Counted from the first letter of the stretch, positions 16,368-26,349 are shown. The stretch: 30,675 nucleotides of DNA from JADKCL01 sp031424495 (GCA_031424495.1 JANPHP010000376.1:1-30675), one strand, 5' to 3'. Numbers and translations: made by a program. The notes: generated by a model from the letters alone, not told the origin.

Positions 16368-17504
16368 TCAGGCGAGCACCTTGTCGCGTAGCACTTCGGG
16401 CGTGGCCCTGAAGCGGTACAGCTGATCGCGGAGGCGAGGGGTGAACCCTGCGTCGGTAATCGACTGTTGAATTTCTTCAGAGCTGAAGCGAAACGGCGCC
16501 CCGGCAGCTGAAACGACATTTTCTTCGATCATGATCGAGCCAAAGTCGTTGGCGCCTGCGTGCAGGCACACTTGCGCGACCTCGGGCCCGACCGTGAGCC
16601 AACTCGCCTGGATATTGGTGATATTGGGGAGCATGATGCGGCTCAGGCTCAGCATGCGCAAGTATTCCTGCGCGGTCACTTCGTTTTTGATGCCTTTGAC
16701 GCGGTTCAAGAGCGTGCCGTCGTCTTGGTAGGGCCAAGGGATGAATGCCAAGAATCCATTAGCGTGTGTGGGCTTTTCGCTTTGCACTTGGCGGATGCGC
16801 ACGAGGTGGTCGAAGCGCTCTTCGATCGTCTCAACGTGGCCAAACATCATGGTGGCGCTCGTAGTGATGTCGAGCTGATGGCAGGCACGCATCACGTCGA
16901 GCCACTCTTCGCCGAGGCATTTGCCGTTGGAGATGATGCGGCGCACGCGGTCGGCGAGGATCTCGGCACCAGCGCCGGGCAGTGAATCTAGGCCAGCTGC
17001 CTTGAGACGCGTGAGCGTCTCCATGTAGCTGAGGCCGCCCATCTCGGAGATGTGGACGATCTCGGGCGGGCCGAGCGAGTGCAAACGCAGCTCTGGATAC
17101 CAAGCCTTCAGTTTACGAAACAAGGTTTCGTAAAAATCGATGCCCAAATCGGGGTGGTGACCGCCTTGCAGCAGCAATTGGTCACCGCCAAGGGCAAATG
17201 TCTCCTCGATTTTGCGGCGATAAGTCTCGTCGTCGGTGATGTATGCGCGATCTTTGAACTTTTCTGTGGGTGGCACAAAGAAGTTGCAAAACTTGCAATT
17301 GGCAACGCAGACATTGGTGGTGTTCACGTTGCGGTCGATCTGCCACGTGACGATGCCAAGCGTATCTTGCTTTTTGATTTTGCGGATGCGATCGGCGTAG
17401 TACATCAAGTCGGGGAGAGCTGCATTGTGATACAAATGCACGCCTTCCTCCAAGCTCAAATGCTCCAGCGCGAGCGCTCGGTCGAGGAGTTGTTGGGTAT
17501 TCAT
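16368..17504 (-). CDS. mqnC: Cyclic dehypoxanthinyl futalosine synthase (radical SAM)
   Basis: A 378-residue radical SAM enzyme of the futalosine menaquinone pathway that cyclises dehypoxanthine futalosine. The cluster-binding CxxxCxxC motif is C66-C70-C73 (NVCVANCKFCNFF). Further MqnC-like blocks are LLLQGGHHPDLGIDFYETLF, HSLGPPEIVHI, DSLPGAGAEILADRVRR, TSATMMFGHVETIEER, FIPWPYQDDGT and the C-terminal QASWLTVGPEVAQ with GANDFGSIMIEENVVSAAGA. The last blocks favour MqnC over the related MqnE. No other menaquinone gene is in the window. It lies 40 bases after dnaN and may be read from the same transcript. Confidence 0.92.
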   Translation of the reverse strand: MNTQQLLDRALALEHLSLEEGVHLYHNAALPDLMYYADRIRKIKKQDTLGIVTWQIDRNVNTTNVCVANCKFCNFFVPPTEKFKDRAYITDDETYRRKIEETFALGGDQLLLQGGHHPDLGIDFYETLFRKLKAWYPELRLHSLGPPEIVHISEMGGLSYMETLTRLKAAGLDSLPGAGAEILADRVRRIISNGKCLGEEWLDVMRACHQLDITTSATMMFGHVETIEERFDHLVRIRQVQSEKPTHANGFLAFIPWPYQDDGTLLNRVKGIKNEVTAQEYLRMLSLSRIMLPNITNIQASWLTVGPEVAQVCLHAGANDFGSIMIEENVVSAAGAPFRFSSEEIQQSITDAGFTPRLRDQLYRFRATPEVLRDKVLA

Positions 17505-17544
17505 TGCCCTAGTTTTAGGAGAGAACTCCTCAGCGGCCGAATTG

Positions 17545-18678
17545 TTAGCCGTTGTTGTAGGAATTCAGCATCACAGGCATCACGAGCATGAGCAAATCTT
17601 CGCCTTCGCCTTGACGGCTCGGCAGCACGATGCCTGCACGGTTAGGCGTGCTCAGTTCGATGAGCACCTCCTCGGTGATGGCATTGTTGATGATCTCGAT
17701 GAGCAGTGAAGCATTGAATCCAATCTCAATGTCGCCGCCTTCATAGTGGCATTTGAGGGTTTCCTTGGCCTCGTTGGCGTAGTCCAAGTCCTCGGCGCTC
17801 ACGGTGAGTTCGCTACCGCTGGCTTTGAAGCGCACTTGGTGGCTGGTCTTATTGGCAAAAATGTTGACCCTTTTGAGGGTGCCGAGCAACTCCGTGCGGC
17901 TGATCATCAGTCGGTTGGGATTGTCGGTTGGGATCACATTTTGGTATTCTGGATATTTTTGGTCGATGAGGCGGCACACGAGCAGCATGGAGCTGCTACG
18001 GAAAAATGCATTCGCTTGATTGTACTCGATCCTTACCGGGTCGTCGTTGTTTTCAAAGCTGCTCTTCACGAGGTTGAGTGCTTTTTGGGGCACGATGAAG
18101 CTTGCAGGATCTTTGACGGTGATGTCCACGCGGCGGTAGCGCACGAGGCGGTGTGCATCGGTGGCGACAAAGGTGAGCGCGTCGGTGCCCAAATTGAAGT
18201 AGATGCCGTTGAGGGCCGCTTTGTCTTCGTCGGTAGATGCGGCGAAGAGCGTATTGTTGATCGCTGTGAGCAGTGCCTTGGCGGGCATGGCTGCTGCTTG
18301 GGTGTTTTCAGGAACTGGAATCTTGGGGAAGTCCAATCCATTTTCACCGCTCAGTTTGTACTTGCCGTTTTCTGAGCTCAACTCGATGCCAAAGGTCTCT
18401 TCGTCGATGCTGAAGGTGATCGGCTGATCGGGAAGTGCCTTGAGAATGTCCAGCAAAATCTTTGCTGGCACGGCGATTTTCATTGCGCCACCACGTGACT
18501 CGATCTGCAACGATGTCTGCATCGAGATTTCGAGGTTGGTGGTCGAGATGGTGAGCTTGGCCTCTGCGATGTCAAAGAGAAAATTCTCAATGATCGGCAA
18601 TACAGAGCGGCTGGGAATCACGCCTGAAATTTTGCTCAACTGCTTCAACAATCCCGAGGAGGAGACAATGAAATTCAT
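17545..18678 (-). CDS. dnaN: DNA polymerase III beta subunit (sliding clamp)
   Basis: A 377-residue protein matching DnaN over its full length: MNFIVSSSGLLKQLSKISGV at the start, IPSRSVLPIIENFLFDI, VPAKILLDILKALPDQPITF, NGIYFNLGTDALTFVATDAHRL (about residues 145-165), and the C-terminal LLMLVMPVMLNSYNNG. The dimeric ring encircles DNA and tethers the replicative polymerase. dnaA and recF, the classical neighbours, are not adjacent, which is common in Bacteroidota. It has its own promoter candidate in the 78-base gap after the glycosyltransferase gene. Confidence 0.97.
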   Translation of the reverse strand: MNFIVSSSGLLKQLSKISGVIPSRSVLPIIENFLFDIAEAKLTISTTNLEISMQTSLQIESRGGAMKIAVPAKILLDILKALPDQPITFSIDEETFGIELSSENGKYKLSGENGLDFPKIPVPENTQAAAMPAKALLTAINNTLFAASTDEDKAALNGIYFNLGTDALTFVATDAHRLVRYRRVDITVKDPASFIVPQKALNLVKSSFENNDDPVRIEYNQANAFFRSSSMLLVCRLIDQKYPEYQNVIPTDNPNRLMISRTELLGTLKRVNIFANKTSHQVRFKASGSELTVSAEDLDYANEAKETLKCHYEGGDIEIGFNASLLIEIINNAITEEVLIELSTPNRAGIVLPSRQGEGEDLLMLVMPVMLNSYNNG

Positions 18679-18704
18679 AAGTCGAAATCCTAAATTTTAG
18701 AGGG

Positions 18705-18735
18705 CAAATCTAAGCATTGCACAGTAAGCAGCCAA
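18705..18735 (-). promoter_or_regulatory. Candidate promoter of dnaN (TTG-N20-TAGATTTG)
   Basis: On the - strand, TTG at 18733-18735 and TAGATTTG at 18705-18712 are spaced by 20 bases. The dnaN start codon follows 26 bases after the -7 element. This suggests dnaN is not solely dependent on the upstream gene for transcription. Confidence 0.6.
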
Positions 18736-18756
18736 GCTTTTTTTCCCACAAGCCGC

Positions 18757-19869
18757 CTAGCGCGGCAGTTCGGCCACATACCTCAACATTCGCTCAGCCA
18801 GCGCCTTGGGCGCGTAGTGTTGCATCGCCCATTCGTAGCCATTTGCCCCGATTTCGTGCATGCGAGCCGTATCAGCCAGCAGTTGCAAGGCCTTTTGCGG
18901 ATTTTTGAGGTCTACCCCGAGATAGTGTTCATAGTTTGTGGGCATCTCGGGCAGGCGGATGCGGTACTTGGCAAAGTCGACATTGATGGCCATGCTTTTC
19001 GCAGAAAAAGCTTCCCAAAGTCGCCAACTGTCCCACTGATAGATGCGGTAGGTGTGGTTGGTATGCAGGCCGACCTTTTTGGCGATGTTGTTCATTCGCC
19101 CAATCGACGCTGCACTGTCCACGAAGTAATTGACAAATTTCCAAGGGTACCAGCCCCAGATTGTTGGCTTGATGAAAAAATCCCCGCCAAAAGCTGCTGT
19201 CGCACCACTGTGGCCGATGCGTTCCAAATATCCTTTATTGTGCCGACCAGCCGATTGCCAGACCACATATTCTTCAAAATCAGGGCTATTTTCCAGAACG
19301 CTCCAGTCAAATGTCTCTCGCGTTGTATCTAGCCGCTGCGGATCCAACTTGTCAAACAGCCACTCCTGTGCGCGCTGCCGCACACTGTGCGAGTTGCGGT
19401 AGTTGAGGCAGATTTTGTCGTTTTTGGGTAAATCAGGTCGCGACAGGTCGATCATGTGTTGGGTCAATCCGTATGCCCAAGGCCTGAAATTGGCGGGGTA
19501 GGGGATGCCCTCGTAAATAAATGTCAAGATCAGGTCGAAGCGCTTGTAGAGCGGCTTGTGCATGAGTTTTTGCATCACCATGCCGTCGCCGGTGGAGATG
19601 AAAACCTTCTTTCCGGGAGCCTTGAAGTAGGCCTCAGGAATCTTGCCGTCGCCATAAGTGAGGTATTGCTCGGTGAGGATGACGATATCAGCTTCATCAG
19701 GGCCATGCTGCGGGTCGTGACGAAAAAGCAGATTGCCATCGGCCTCTCGCCAATAATCGTCACTGGCGTGAAATGGGATGCCCAGCGCCCGCAGGCCCTG
19801 TGCCATACCAATCGCGTTGTGCTGATAGCCCATTTTGGAAATGGGCTGTACGTAAAAGTAAATCTTCAT
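18757..19869 (-). CDS. Glycosyltransferase-like protein
   Basis: About 370 residues, starting at ATG 19869 (MKIYFYVQPISKMGYQHNAI); a frame extension to 19896 adds nine unlikely residues. The N-terminal half looks like a GT-B fold nucleotide-sugar enzyme (YQHNAIGMAQGLRALGIPFH, then DIVILTEQY). The C-terminal part carries WRLWEAFSAKSMAINVDFAK and a terminal helix (HEIGANGYEWAMQHYAPKAL), the pattern of late helices in family 1/4-like glycosyltransferases. No single diagnostic catalytic residue is clear, so donor and acceptor are unknown. It lies 84 bases after the DUF4340 gene and upstream of dnaN on the same strand. Confidence 0.6.
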   Translation of the reverse strand: MKIYFYVQPISKMGYQHNAIGMAQGLRALGIPFHASDDYWREADGNLLFRHDPQHGPDEADIVILTEQYLTYGDGKIPEAYFKAPGKKVFISTGDGMVMQKLMHKPLYKRFDLILTFIYEGIPYPANFRPWAYGLTQHMIDLSRPDLPKNDKICLNYRNSHSVRQRAQEWLFDKLDPQRLDTTRETFDWSVLENSPDFEEYVVWQSAGRHNKGYLERIGHSGATAAFGGDFFIKPTIWGWYPWKFVNYFVDSAASIGRMNNIAKKVGLHTNHTYRIYQWDSWRLWEAFSAKSMAINVDFAKYRIRLPEMPTNYEHYLGVDLKNPQKALQLLADTARMHEIGANGYEWAMQHYAPKALAERMLRYVAELPR

Positions 19870-19953
19870 CCAAAATCCGCTGCGCAGCCAGTGCAAGCAG
19901 TGGCACGCAAGATAAGGAATTTGTGAAGCATCCGCTGCGCATGCCGCAACGGC

Positions 19954-20925
19954 TCATAAAGGGTTGCTAGGCGCCGCAAGGAAATAGGCCCGAGACTTGA
20001 GAAACTTGTCGATCACAAAGTGCTGCACCGTGAGCAATTCTTTTTTGTCTGACAGGTATGCAAAAAATCCATTTGCATTATCAGGGCGAACAAAGAGCAG
20101 AAGCTCAGTTTCTTTTTTGTCGGTGGTCGCAAGGCGGATGGATGCTTCGGGAATGCGCCGTGCCAAGGAGTCGATCAACCCAGGATAGGCTGCATCTGCA
20201 AAGCTCTCGGCAAATACCTTCCCCTGAAAAAGCTCCATATAGGCTCCGACGCGGTTGGCCTCTGTTTTTTCGCCTTCACTCGTCACCCATTCTGAACCTT
20301 CCTTGCGCAGCGAATAGCTCTGTTGCAGCGAGTCAGGTTGATAAGTGACTTTGATGGCAGCCAAGTCGCTGCCTTGGACATTCCAGACGATCTTCTCGCG
20401 CCAATCGAGCAGTACCGTTGAGTAATAGACCGATACATAGCCCTCCAAGGCAGGCTTGGAGACGAGGTAGCACTTGTCTGAAAAGCCCATTTTGAAGATG
20501 TTGGCAGTCTGTGTGCTGTTGGTGGCGCCGATGATGTAGTCCTTCATTTGCTGGCCTTCGCGATCCCAAATCCGCACTTGGATATGGTTGCGCTTGAGCA
20601 GGCTCAATGCTGTTGCTTGGCCCTTGGGCTCCACGGGCTGCAAGACTCTGATTTCCATCAGGGTCGTGAGAAACTCCTTGATCTTGCTTTCGTTGGCTGG
20701 AAATTTGCCATTGACGGTCCAGGCATTGTCCGCGGCAGCTTCCAAGGTGATTTTTTCCTTGGAAGTTCCTTGCTCCATTTTTTCGATTTCGATCTTGCCG
20801 ACGAGTTTGGCATCGGTGATCTGAAATACATTGTCGGGGCCATTCCATTTGTAGAAAAAAACAAAGTAGGCGCCCACCAACAAGATCAATGCGGTGAGCA
20901 GGCCGAGGGTCGTTTTCTTATTCAT
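19954..20925 (-). CDS. DUF4340 domain protein, last gene of the gldAFG operon
   Basis: A 323-residue protein with one N-terminal membrane anchor (TTLGLLTALILLVGAYFVFF, about 5-24) and an extracytoplasmic part rich in beta strands. Typical DUF4340 features are KIEIEKMEQGTSKEKITLEA near the start, the WTVNGKFPANESKIKEFLTT block (residues about 69-88) and a second similar half (GSEWVTSEGEKTEANRVGAY). Its start overlaps the gldG stop by 4 bases (ATGA), indicating translational coupling. DUF4340 proteins are often encoded beside GldG-type ABC components and may be an extra subunit; the function is not known. Confidence 0.82.
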   Translation of the reverse strand: MNKKTTLGLLTALILLVGAYFVFFYKWNGPDNVFQITDAKLVGKIEIEKMEQGTSKEKITLEAAADNAWTVNGKFPANESKIKEFLTTLMEIRVLQPVEPKGQATALSLLKRNHIQVRIWDREGQQMKDYIIGATNSTQTANIFKMGFSDKCYLVSKPALEGYVSVYYSTVLLDWREKIVWNVQGSDLAAIKVTYQPDSLQQSYSLRKEGSEWVTSEGEKTEANRVGAYMELFQGKVFAESFADAAYPGLIDSLARRIPEASIRLATTDKKETELLLFVRPDNANGFFAYLSDKKELLTVQHFVIDKFLKSRAYFLAAPSNPL

Positions 20926-22610
20926 TTTTGCTGGAGTCGTTGGTTCATCTTGCGGCGCAAAAAGGCTCTGCCGATGCCGAAAACAATGATCAGCAGCACA
21001 GGCAAGCCGATGTTCACGAAATAGATAGCCGTCTCATTGCCCATGATTTTTTCGCGGTCGAGCATGCGGTCGTTGAATTGGCGCACGCGCAGCTTGGTGA
21101 GCAAGTCTTGACCGGTCATGATGTCGATGAGGTTGATCATGAGCTGCTTGTTTTCCTCGGGCAAGCGCAAGACTTGGGTGCCCACGGATTCCCCGACGGC
21201 AAATTCACCATCCGAAATCATCACGACCATTGGCTTTTTGCCAGCCAATGGCGCGGCCAAGAAAGCCTCCTGTGGCGGATTGGGGGCCAAGCTATCTCTC
21301 GGGGGCGTGCGCCCGAGGTAGTTGCTGGGAAATTGTCCTTCCATCAACAGACCCATGATCTGCCCACCCGCCGTGAACAGGCTCAGGTCGGGCTTGGCAC
21401 GCAACTCTTGATCGATGTTGATGAATTGTCGGCCCTCCTTGAGCGACGAGCGCGGCGAGCTCTTGAAAAGCACCGTTTTTTGCACGCCCTCCACATTAAA
21501 GGTGTCCATGCTCGCGGGGTAGCGCATGAGCAGGCGGGTGATGTAGCGTGTAGCCGGATGATTGCTCATGTTTCGGACGACAGGAAACCATGGCCAATAG
21601 GCTTTGCGTTGCTCATCGCCAAATGCCGCCGTATAACTACCGGCCGTGATCATGCCACAATTGGCGTCCTTCACGAGATCGTAGTTGAGCTTCACGCCCC
21701 ATTTCATGAACAGGTCATCGACATTGGTGTTGCGCAGGTCGGTGAGCGTGCTCGCTTGATCGCCAATCGTGAAATCGAGGATTTCATGGTCCATCAAGAA
21801 GATCACGCGACCGCCGCGCATGATGTACTGGTCGATTTCATATTTCTCGCGCTCGCTCAGCGCGACCTGGGGCTGATTCACGATCAGCAGATCGAGGATC
21901 GAGGGACCGATGGCCTTGCCATTGCGCAGGTCCACATTGATGAGGTTGTAGTAGTTGTCAATGTCTTGCAGCAAGTCGCTCATCCGCTCCTTGGGGTACT
22001 CGCCGTGGCCTGTGAGCAGGCCCACAGTCTTGTATTTCTCACGGCTCATGTTGTAAATGGTCGTGACGAGGTTGTACTCAAACCGTTGCAGCGCACATGA
22101 GACCGAGAAATCGGGCTGCCCATCTTGGGTCATGTAAGTACAATTGTGGATGAGGTTCATCATCACCTCTTTCTGATTGTAGCTCACCATCGCATAGGGC
22201 AGGATGTTGATCTCCTTTTGCTGGGTATAGCTCGTCGGCATGCTGATCCTGAAGGGATACAATTGCCGGTCTGAGAAGCGTTTCATGATGCCAGGATCTG
22301 AGGTCGGATCCACAAACTGGTAATCAAAATGGCCGTTGCCGCTGAGCACGAGCTCATCGAGCAGGGTGCGCATGCCGTCTTCAAACTGCTTGTAGTGCGT
22401 GGGCAGGTCGCCCCCGTAGTACACGGTAACAAAGACATTTTGTGGCAGGGTGTCCAGGTATTGTCCACTCACCTCAGAAATCGTGTGGCGACCGTCGTCG
22501 GTGAGGTCAAAGCGCTTGAAAAAGTTGCTGGAAATCAAGCTCACGATGAGCGCGATGCCAGCAATCAAGCCGAGTTGGATGAGAATGGCGAGCCTAGGAT
22601 TCTTTTTCAT
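20922..22610 (-). CDS. gldG: GldG, gliding-motility-associated ABC transporter substrate-binding-like protein
   Basis: A 562-residue membrane protein with an N-terminal helix (about 8-30), a large extracytoplasmic domain and a C-terminal helix (about 530-550, FVNIGLPVLLIIVFGIGRAF) before a basic tail. Family features include FDLTDDGRHTISEVSGQYLD, the VGLLTGHGEYP block, LLIVNQPQVALSEREKYEID with YIMRGGRVIFLMD, and VVMISDGEFAVGE near the end. In Flavobacterium johnsoniae GldA, GldF and GldG form an ABC transporter tied to gliding, although some gliding Bacteroidota work without it. It starts 3 bases after gldF. Presence here does not prove gliding. Confidence 0.9.
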   Translation of the reverse strand: MKKNPRLAILIQLGLIAGIALIVSLISSNFFKRFDLTDDGRHTISEVSGQYLDTLPQNVFVTVYYGGDLPTHYKQFEDGMRTLLDELVLSGNGHFDYQFVDPTSDPGIMKRFSDRQLYPFRISMPTSYTQQKEINILPYAMVSYNQKEVMMNLIHNCTYMTQDGQPDFSVSCALQRFEYNLVTTIYNMSREKYKTVGLLTGHGEYPKERMSDLLQDIDNYYNLINVDLRNGKAIGPSILDLLIVNQPQVALSEREKYEIDQYIMRGGRVIFLMDHEILDFTIGDQASTLTDLRNTNVDDLFMKWGVKLNYDLVKDANCGMITAGSYTAAFGDEQRKAYWPWFPVVRNMSNHPATRYITRLLMRYPASMDTFNVEGVQKTVLFKSSPRSSLKEGRQFINIDQELRAKPDLSLFTAGGQIMGLLMEGQFPSNYLGRTPPRDSLAPNPPQEAFLAAPLAGKKPMVVMISDGEFAVGESVGTQVLRLPEENKQLMINLIDIMTGQDLLTKLRVRQFNDRMLDREKIMGNETAIYFVNIGLPVLLIIVFGIGRAFLRRKMNQRLQQK

Positions 22611-22613
22611 GGC

Positions 22614-23414
22614 TTAGCTCCGTTTGAGGCTCAAGATGGCTTTGGTCAAGGCAAGGGTGATCGTAAGTACCACCAAGAAGTACACAACATCTCGCGTGTC
22701 GAGCACGCCCAGCGAAATGTTCTCGTAATGCGCCAGCAATCCCAGTCGATTGATCTCCAGATTCATGCCGATCAGCGACTCCAGCTCCGAAGTGAAACTA
22801 AACCCAAAATACATTGCAAAGCAGATGAATGCACCGATCACGTAGGCGACGACCTGGTTGTCTGAAAGCGCCGAACTCAAGATGCCGATGGCTGCAAAAA
22901 TGGCCCCCAGCGCATACAGTCCCAGATAAGCGCCCCATATCGGACCATTGTCCAGTTTGGAAGTATAGCTGAGCTGACCGATCGTTTGATCGAGCAATTC
23001 GGGATTGGCCGCCATCTGCAACTCGGCAGGGTCCATAGCCAGGTCGCGGATCGAGAAGTAGAATATGTAGGTCGGCAAGATCGCGACCACCACCAAAAAG
23101 GTAGCCGCCAGAAATTTGCCCATGATCAACTGAAAATCAGTGATCGGCTTTGTGACCAAAAATTCGATCGTGCCCGTCTTTACCTCCTCAGAGATCGATC
23201 GCATTGTGATCGCGGGAATGAGCAAAATGAAAAATATCGGCGCATACTGAAACAGCAGGCTCATATTGGCCTTGCCGCTCAGCAACACGTGCTCATCAAA
23301 CACCCAAAAGAACAAGCCGGTGAGGATGATGAACACGATCAGCACGATGTAGCCGACCAGCGAGTTGAAAAAGCTGGCGACTTCCTTCCTGAATATCGTA
23401 AAGCTATTTTGCAC
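22614..23414 (-). CDS. gldF: GldF, ABC-2 type permease
   Basis: A 266-residue integral membrane protein with about six transmembrane helices (for example VGYIVLIVFIILTGLFFWVF and LGLYALGAIFAAIGILSSAL). The segment SISEEVKTGTIEFLVTKPIT (about 72-91) is the ABC-2 permease family signature between helices. It is the membrane partner of the ATPase encoded 3 bases upstream and of GldG encoded 3 bases downstream. Confidence 0.91.
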   Translation of the reverse strand: MQNSFTIFRKEVASFFNSLVGYIVLIVFIILTGLFFWVFDEHVLLSGKANMSLLFQYAPIFFILLIPAITMRSISEEVKTGTIEFLVTKPITDFQLIMGKFLAATFLVVVAILPTYIFYFSIRDLAMDPAELQMAANPELLDQTIGQLSYTSKLDNGPIWGAYLGLYALGAIFAAIGILSSALSDNQVVAYVIGAFICFAMYFGFSFTSELESLIGMNLEINRLGLLAHYENISLGVLDTRDVVYFLVVLTITLALTKAILSLKRS

Positions 23415-23417
23415 GGT

Positions 23418-24338
<921 letters not shown>

Positions 24339-24715
24339 GCTGCTTTTTCTGAAAACACAGGGACTAAGCCCCGCTCGTAACATCAAAGGGAGGGCCTGCT
24401 AGCCCCAAAACCGCAAAACGCAGATGAAAACCCATTGACAGGCGGCAAATTTAGAAAAATGCAGGGAAAACACAGGAGGAAAAGCAGGAATCGATTACAG
24501 AGTATCTGGGGCATTCGCAGCAAGAATGCCTCAAAATGTGTTGTAAATCACTCCTGATGGTCGTTCTGCTACGTTTAGGATACGATCAGCGTGCGCTGCT
24601 GCAACACTTAGGCTTTTTTAACAAGTGCATCGAGCTTGTGGGAATGCTCATGGGCCTTAGAGCTGCAATGCAACCCTTGCCTCGCTGGAATTGTCATTCC
24701 CCGATAGCCGACACC
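24339..24715. other. Divergent intergenic region upstream of gldA and the small secreted protein gene
   Basis: These 377 bases lie between divergent starts. On the - strand a TAAATTTG (24446-24453) could be the -7 element for gldA, with a leader of about 100 bases. No TTG stands at the right distance. An open + frame begins at 24536 but its first 60 codons lack a signal peptide or family match, so I do not treat it as coding. No repeat or hairpin of note was seen. Confidence 0.4.
24446..24453 (-). promoter_or_regulatory. Possible -7 element for gldA
   Basis: TAAATTTG on the - strand matches the Bacteroidota -7 consensus. No -33 TTG is found 17-23 bases upstream, so this is only a weak candidate. 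Confidence 0.3.
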
Positions 24716-25138
24716 ATGAAACTTGTGCTAGCCTTCGTCTTATTTGTTTTTTGCAGCCTGCCCGCATTCGCTCAAGACCTCGATTGGCTTAGCGATGACT
24801 CGCTCGATGCCCGTTTCGGGAGGTGTAGCATGGAGATTGTTGGGACCGACTCCGAAGGCCATTGGTTGGTGATCCCCACTTGGTATAGCGTCGCCATCGA
24901 ACTCACAGATCACCAATTGGACCTGCTGCGCAGTTGGCGATACGAAGATTGGATGCTGCACTTGGAGGATGAGAAGACCGACTTCATTACGAACCTGCTC
25001 TTGTACAGTCGTTGCGGCCGAGATGCTTGGCTCTTGAAAGATACAAATCGCGATGCATGGCGCAGGCATCACAAAGAGGAGGAAATAGCCTACTGGCAAA
25101 TGTTTTTGAGCGACCATGACGGGGAATATCGATGGTGA
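24716..25138 (+). CDS. Small secreted protein of unknown function
   Basis: About 140 residues from ATG 24716 (MKLVLAFVLFVFCSLPAFAQ), which gives a clean signal peptide with cleavage after AFAQ. The mature part is acidic and rich in tryptophan (DLDWLSDDSLDARFGRCSME, SWRYEDWMLHLEDEKTDF, RDAWRRHHKEEE, ending GEYRW). It has two cysteines in the mature part and no transmembrane helix. I recognise no family. The next gene, 119 bases downstream, encodes a periplasmic TPR protein, so an envelope role is possible. Confidence 0.6.
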   Translation: MKLVLAFVLFVFCSLPAFAQDLDWLSDDSLDARFGRCSMEIVGTDSEGHWLVIPTWYSVAIELTDHQLDLLRSWRYEDWMLHLEDEKTDFITNLLLYSRCGRDAWLLKDTNRDAWRRHHKEEEIAYWQMFLSDHDGEYRW

Positions 25139-25142
25139 GGAC

Positions 25143-25197
25143 TTGGTGGATGATGCGGATGTAAGCATTTTAGATCATCCCGAATCGCATCCACCAA
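25143..25197. repeat. Inverted repeat between the small secreted protein and TPR genes
   Basis: TTGGTGGATG (25143-25152) and its exact complement CATCCACCAA (25188-25197) flank a second pairing, GGATGAT (25148-25154) with ATCATCC (25174-25180). It may be a weak terminator after the upstream gene; no T tract follows. Confidence 0.35.
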
Positions 25198-25257
25198 CAT
25201 GCTAGAACCACCGCCCTCCACTTGCTCATCCCCCAAAAAATCGCAACTTCGCGTATC

Positions 25258-26349
25258 ATGCGTCGTTTTTACCCCATTGCCTTCTTGATTTGCCTCATGC
25301 TCGTCTGCCACCCGGCTCAGGCGCAGCCCGATGGCGCCAAAACTGAGGCTTGGGAACTTGCACAAGAAGGCCATGCACTGATTTCCCAAGGCGAATTTGA
25401 AAAGGCCGTCCAGAAATTTGCCTATGCCCATAAGCTCGTGCCAGACAATGTCGATTTTCAGCTTGGCTTAGCCCAGGCTTGGTTTTTTACCAAAGAATAC
25501 GACAAAGCGATGGAGCTCTGCCGTCCCTTGATGGTCGGCCGCAAAGCCAGGGTGCAAGCCTTCCAAATCTATGGTAACTGCCAAGATGGCAAAGGACAGA
25601 CCTACGAGGCGCTTGAAACCTACCGCAAAGGCCTAAAACGCTTCCCCAACGGAGGCGTGCTGTACATGGAGATGGGACTCGTGGAGGCTGCGCGCAATCA
25701 AATGGATGTCGCGCTCGGCTATTGGGAACAGGGCATGGCGGCGCAGCCTACCCTGCCTTCTAATTATTATTTTGCGGCAGACCGGCTTTTCGCGATGGGG
25801 GACTACGCATGGGCAGCCAACTATGCCGAATTATTCATCAACCTTGAGCGCAGGGGCGAGCGCGTGCGCGACATGAGCAGACTCCTGATGGCATGCTATG
25901 AAAAGGCACGCGTCTACGATTACCAAAAAGCATTTCAGTGGCATTTTTTTCAAGGAAACACACGCGATTCAGGCTTGCCGATCGCTTATCCGCCGCTAGC
26001 AAAAGCGCTCGACGAGGCATTTGCATCAGAATTCACAGACACGGCCGCTACGATCAGCATCGCCACATTGCTCACGATTCGCAGATTTGTATGCCACCTG
26101 CTCCCTTCACAATTGCCCCAAGATCCAAGCGTTGGGCTTTGGGAATGGCAGCAACTCTTGGCGAAAAACGGCCATTTGGAGGCCTATACCTATTGGATGC
26201 TTTTTGATGCCCGACAGAATGAATTTCTGGATTGGTTCAATGTGCACCAAGGAGAATATGAAGCATTTGAGGGCTGGTTTTTAAGGAATACATTCCATCG
26301 CCACATCAAAAAGCCTATTTTAAGAACCGTCGTATCTACACAGCAATGA
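25258..26349 (+). CDS. Secreted TPR-repeat protein
   Basis: About 363 residues from ATG 25258 (MRRFYPIAFLICLMLVCHPA), which places a signal peptide ending AQAQ; an upstream in-frame ATG at 25222 would bury it. Several tetratricopeptide repeats are visible: AQEGHALISQGEFEKAVQKF, then QLGLAQAWFFTKEYDKAMEL, GQTYEALETYRKGLKRFPN, and YMEMGLVEAARNQMDVALGY. The last 130 residues are not clearly TPR and are aromatic-rich. TPRs mediate protein-protein contacts; the partner is unknown. The stop overlaps the next start (ATGA), so the DUF4286 protein is probably made in step with it. Confidence 0.82.
   Translation: MRRFYPIAFLICLMLVCHPAQAQPDGAKTEAWELAQEGHALISQGEFEKAVQKFAYAHKLVPDNVDFQLGLAQAWFFTKEYDKAMELCRPLMVGRKARVQAFQIYGNCQDGKGQTYEALETYRKGLKRFPNGGVLYMEMGLVEAARNQMDVALGYWEQGMAAQPTLPSNYYFAADRLFAMGDYAWAANYAELFINLERRGERVRDMSRLLMACYEKARVYDYQKAFQWHFFQGNTRDSGLPIAYPPLAKALDEAFASEFTDTAATISIATLLTIRRFVCHLLPSQLPQDPSVGLWEWQQLLAKNGHLEAYTYWMLFDARQNEFLDWFNVHQGEYEAFEGWFLRNTFHRHIKKPILRTVVSTQQ

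Noticed and set aside
17507..17533. Small AGGAG/CTCCT hairpin before mqnC as a riboswitch or attenuator
   Set aside because: Only a 5-base stem with no T run; too weak to support a regulatory call.
17746..18375. 209-codon frame antisense to dnaN
   Set aside because: It lies wholly within a highly conserved gene and has no recognisable domain.
19875..19941. 12-base direct repeat ATCCGCTGCGCA (19875-19886 and 19930-19941)
   Set aside because: Only two short copies containing a simple TGCGCA palindrome; no promoter or mobile element context.
20928..22100. 390-codon frame antisense to gldG
   Set aside because: It is rich in His, Asp and Val with no motif, as expected for a shadow of a GC-rich gene.
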